Shown: positions 61,794 to 64,000 of the stretch, one piece after another | Layout: each line of letters opens with the position of its first letter | How positions within the stretch are numbered: the stretch's first letter is position 1 | Assembly (NCBI GenBank): GCA_031291255.1 | Contig: JARLJN010000008.1 | Coordinates: forward strand, 124,001-188,000 | Source: Gammaproteobacteria bacterium | GTDB taxonomy: Bacteria > Pseudomonadota > Gammaproteobacteria > DSM-16500 | Length of the DNA: 64,000 nucleotides | Direction: 5' to 3' | Made by a program: the position numbers and the translations under genes | The notes under the pieces: model-generated | Database searches by the model: none | What the model was told of the DNA's origin: nothing | What the model saw: the letters and a program-made list of their open reading frames with translations, nothing else

Positions 61794-61870
61794 GCTCTGC
61801 GAAAATCCGGGTTTGCGTGCATCGTTGAAAATCTTTCTCGGATTTTCACAAAGCTCAATGCTCTAGCTAC
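61780..61870. repeat. Inverted pair of GTAGCCCGGATT repeats (second degenerate)
   Basis: A forward unit at 61780-61812 overlaps the gshB stop. An inverted, partly decayed unit at 61836-61870 reaches the end of the DUF4143 ATPase gene on the other strand. The pair mirrors the arrangement after folA. Confidence 0.8.
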
Positions 61871-63108
61871 GGAATGACATTCCACAAACAGTTTATAGGC
61901 ACAGCGTATAACTCTTTTCCAAACGATAAAATTTGATTACCCGTATATAATACGATTCCTCGTAAAAATCGGTTACCAAGATGCTCTGATAAATAAATAA
62001 GTCCTTTGAAATCTTGTTGCATGATATTGGCACTCGCTTTGACTTCAATGCCTACACAGCGACCTTCTAAATTTTCTAATACAATATCAACTTCTTGCCC
62101 GCTTGCAGTGCGGTAATGAAACATATTTAAAGTCGCTTTGCTCCAGCCTAGTTGTTTTTTTAATTCCATCACAACAAAATTTTCTAATAAAGGTCCAATT
62201 AAACCTGGTTCTGTGTTTAGTCTGGATAACGTTAATCCTAACAAATAGGAAGCTAACCCAGTGTCGCAGAGATAAAGTTTAGGTGTTTTTACGATACGCT
62301 TACTTTGGTTGTTGCTCCATGCAGGCACTGTGTGAATTAAAAAAATCGTTTGCAATAATGTCATGTAACGAATGAGAGTTGTGTGCGGAATACCCGTTGC
62401 GCGTGAAATTTCAGCGAGATTCATTAAGCTGCTTATGCGTGCAGCTAATAATGAAAGTAAGCGAGGTAATTGTGTAAGACCTTCGATGTTTGCAATATCA
62501 CGAACGTCACGTTGTAAGATAGCCGTGATGTAACTGTTATACCAGGCTGATCTACGATGAGCGGTTTTGCGGGTTAAAATTTCAGGGTAGCCACCTTGCA
62601 AAATGATATCTATGAGCGCATTACGATTAAGCGGTGGGGCAGAAGGCAGCGTAAATTTATTTGTGAAGAGGGCGTCTGTAAATTTTTCTTTGATGTTTGC
62701 AATCTCGCCTTGAGATAATGTCCATAAGTTAATGATTTCCATGCGTCCTGCCAGTGAGTCACTGACTTGCGGGAGTAATAATACGTTAGCGGATCCGGTT
62801 AATAAAAAATGTCCTGGCCTTCGATTTTCATCTACGGCTTCCTTAATCGCTAAGAGGAGGTTAGGCGCACGTTGTATTTCATCAATAATCACAGGCGTGC
62901 TTAACTGAGCCACGAAACTCGCGGGATCAGCGAGTACTGAGGCTAAGGTTGCTGCATTATCTAAATTAAAATAGGTGGCGGGATAATCATTTTTTGCCAG
63001 CCATTTAACCAGCGTGCTTTTGCCCGTTTGCCTAGCACCATTTAATAACACAACTGGCGTGTCATTAAGGGCTTCTAGTAGATTATTCAATATGTTACGT
63101 TTGTGCAT
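61867..63108 (-). CDS. DUF4143-type AAA ATPase, second paralogue
   Basis: A protein of about 413 residues. Walker A is LNGARQTGKSTLVKWL and Walker B is TPVIIDEIQRAPNLL. A winged-helix region (ISRATGIPHTTLIRYMTLLQ) is followed by the DUF4143 part ending with a PD-(D/E)XK-like pattern (GQEVDIVL ... CVGIEVKASA). ATG 63108 is favoured over 63126, because a TATAAT at 63137-63142 would start the RNA almost at 63126, while GGGGAA provides a ribosome site for 63108. The final codons touch the degenerate GTAGCCCGG repeat. It is a distant relative of the ATPase at 25229-26422. Its cellular role is unknown. Confidence 0.87.
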   Translation of the reverse strand: MHKRNILNNLLEALNDTPVVLLNGARQTGKSTLVKWLAKNDYPATYFNLDNAATLASVLADPASFVAQLSTPVIIDEIQRAPNLLLAIKEAVDENRRPGHFLLTGSANVLLLPQVSDSLAGRMEIINLWTLSQGEIANIKEKFTDALFTNKFTLPSAPPLNRNALIDIILQGGYPEILTRKTAHRRSAWYNSYITAILQRDVRDIANIEGLTQLPRLLSLLAARISSLMNLAEISRATGIPHTTLIRYMTLLQTIFLIHTVPAWSNNQSKRIVKTPKLYLCDTGLASYLLGLTLSRLNTEPGLIGPLLENFVVMELKKQLGWSKATLNMFHYRTASGQEVDIVLENLEGRCVGIEVKASANIMQQDFKGLIYLSEHLGNRFLRGIVLYTGNQILSFGKELYAVPINCLWNVIP

Positions 63109-63120
63109 ATCGTGTAAATT

Positions 63121-63157
63121 CCCCATGTAATGGACTATTATACACCATTATATGGGG
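63121..63157. promoter_or_regulatory. Inverted repeat spanning the promoter of the second DUF4143 ATPase
   Basis: Arms CCCCATGTAATGG (63121-63133) and CCATTATATGGGG (63145-63157) match at 12 of 13 positions around an 11-base spacer. The minus-strand TATAAT (63137-63142) lies in the spacer. An operator for autoregulation is the natural reading. Confidence 0.5.
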
Positions 63158-63260
63158 AAAAAGCAGTATGATTTTATTGGTGTTGATGATGACTTATTGA
63201 TTTTAAAATGCTCATCCTATAGGATATCGATCAATGTAAAATCATATTTCAGGAATCATA

Positions 63261-64000
63261 ATGTTCTCATCCGCCTCTGCTACATCCGCAAATCAAATAA
63301 CCTTCGCTGACGAACAATGGCAATTAGCTGATGATTGTTTTAATCAAGCACTTCTCGATTACGATGAAGAAAAATATCAGCAAGCTATAGAGGGTTCTCT
63401 TAACGCTATCACTATTTTGAAAAGCTTAATGGATGCTGTTCCAGCAGAGCGAAATATTAAAAAAAATGTTATGTCTTTATCTGTCTTCAATAATAATTTG
63501 GGCATGTGTTATTACGCTCAAAATAACTTTGCTGAGGCTGAAAAATTTTATAATGAATCAATTTTATTATCAGAAAATGCTATGAAAATAAGAGTCACTC
63601 CATCGACAGTTCGAGAGTACAGCAATAATTATTTTAATTTAAGTCAGGTTTATTGGAGTCAAGACAACCATGTCCAAGAACTAGAATGCTTCAATAAAGC
63701 GATTGCTTGCATAACAGAAAACATTCCTGAGCCAGATCGCACGGAAGAAGATTTTGTGTTTTTGGCAAAAACATATAATTATGCAGGATGTTGTTATGAC
63801 ACTTTGAAAAATTTTTCTAAAGCACTGAGTTGTTTTGAAGATGCTGTTGCTATGCTGTTAAAGTTTCCAGATGCCTTGCCTGATGGTGGCGGCCTGTGTC
63901 CCTTAGGCCTTTATTATAATAATTTATCCTCCATACATTATAAATTAGGTGATTATGCTAAGGCCATGTCTAATAACTTATTAGCGAAAGATGCATTAAA
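63261..64000 (+). CDS. TPR-repeat protein, N-terminal part (runs off the window)
   Basis: An open frame from ATG 63261, after CAGGAA, to the window end, giving 246 residues without a stop. At least three tetratricopeptide-like units are seen: NNLGMCYYAQNNFAEAEKFY, YNYAGCCYDTLKNFSKALSC and YYNNLSSIHYKLGDYAKAMS. The N-terminus has no signal peptide. TPR proteins scaffold protein complexes and are common among Legionellales effectors; the missing C-terminus prevents a firmer call. Confidence 0.8.
   Translation, partial: MFSSASATSANQITFADEQWQLADDCFNQALLDYDEEKYQQAIEGSLNAITILKSLMDAVPAERNIKKNVMSLSVFNNNLGMCYYAQNNFAEAEKFYNESILLSENAMKIRVTPSTVREYSNNYFNLSQVYWSQDNHVQELECFNKAIACITENIPEPDRTEEDFVFLAKTYNYAGCCYDTLKNFSKALSCFEDAVAMLLKFPDALPDGGGLCPLGLYYNNLSSIHYKLGDYAKAMSNNLLAKDAL

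Overview
The window reads as a chromosome segment of a moderately AT-rich gammaproteobacterium of the Legionellales type (Coxiella/Legionella/Berkiella-like). The grounds are a Coxiella/Legionella-style malate dehydrogenase, phosphatidylcholine synthase, dispersed palindromic repeats, eukaryote-like proteins (ankyrin, TPR, PI-PLC-like) and large unrecognised proteins with Glu-rich C-termini. One of those proteins has a PmrA-like tandem box at its promoter. No rRNA, tRNA, CRISPR array, prophage or transposase gene was recognised. The species itself is inference.

Layout. 0-2.7 kb: deoxyribonucleoside catabolism (deoC end, MFS transporter, deoB). 2.7-6.5 kb: a candidate effector, two L,D-transpeptidases and a tiny lipoprotein. 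6.5-12.3 kb: D-Ala-D-Ala ligase, then a TolC/MacA/MacB-like efflux operon. 12.4-18.4 kb: an unknown Lys-rich protein, msrA, pgk-pyk and nhaA. 18.4-25 kb: envelope genes (phosphatidylcholine synthase, sugar epimerase, zinc-finger protein, two heptosyltransferases, OmpA-like lipoprotein, YddA/SbmA-type ABC protein). 25-31 kb: DUF4143 ATPase, mutM, fatty-acid desaturase, rpmB-rpmG, an unknown protein and an ankyrin protein. 31-37 kb: radC, then coaBC-dut-algC-ubiH-like-folA. 37-45.7 kb: a membrane protein, apaH, rsmA, a Sel1 lipoprotein, metNIQ, pncB, an acidic protein and trmB. 45.7-53.7 kb: small envelope proteins, hemW, mdh, a ZIP transporter, a repeat lipoprotein, an M50 protease and a PI-PLC-like secreted protein. 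53.7-64 kb: two unknowns, groESL, dsbD, gshA-gshB, a second DUF4143 ATPase and a TPR protein running off the end.

The non-coding DNA is notable. At least four related families of short hairpins begin with GTAG and sit at gene ends. Their stems differ but the scaffold is similar, and three of them supply the last codons and stop of folA, gshB and a membrane protein. There are also a RAYT/MITE-like inverted repeat next to rsmA, a cruciform element upstream of dsbD, and a cluster of tandem and inverted repeats upstream of hemW's 3' end. Strong palindromes lie upstream of both DUF4143 ATPase genes. The groES promoter combines a CIRCE operator with a sigma-32-like promoter.

Together the genes describe core metabolism, redox and proteostasis (groESL, dsbD, gshAB, msrA), envelope building (LPS heptoses, phosphatidylcholine, unsaturated fatty acids, L,D-crosslinked murein) and several candidate host-interaction proteins. 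All family calls come from reading the protein sequences by eye; no database search was run.
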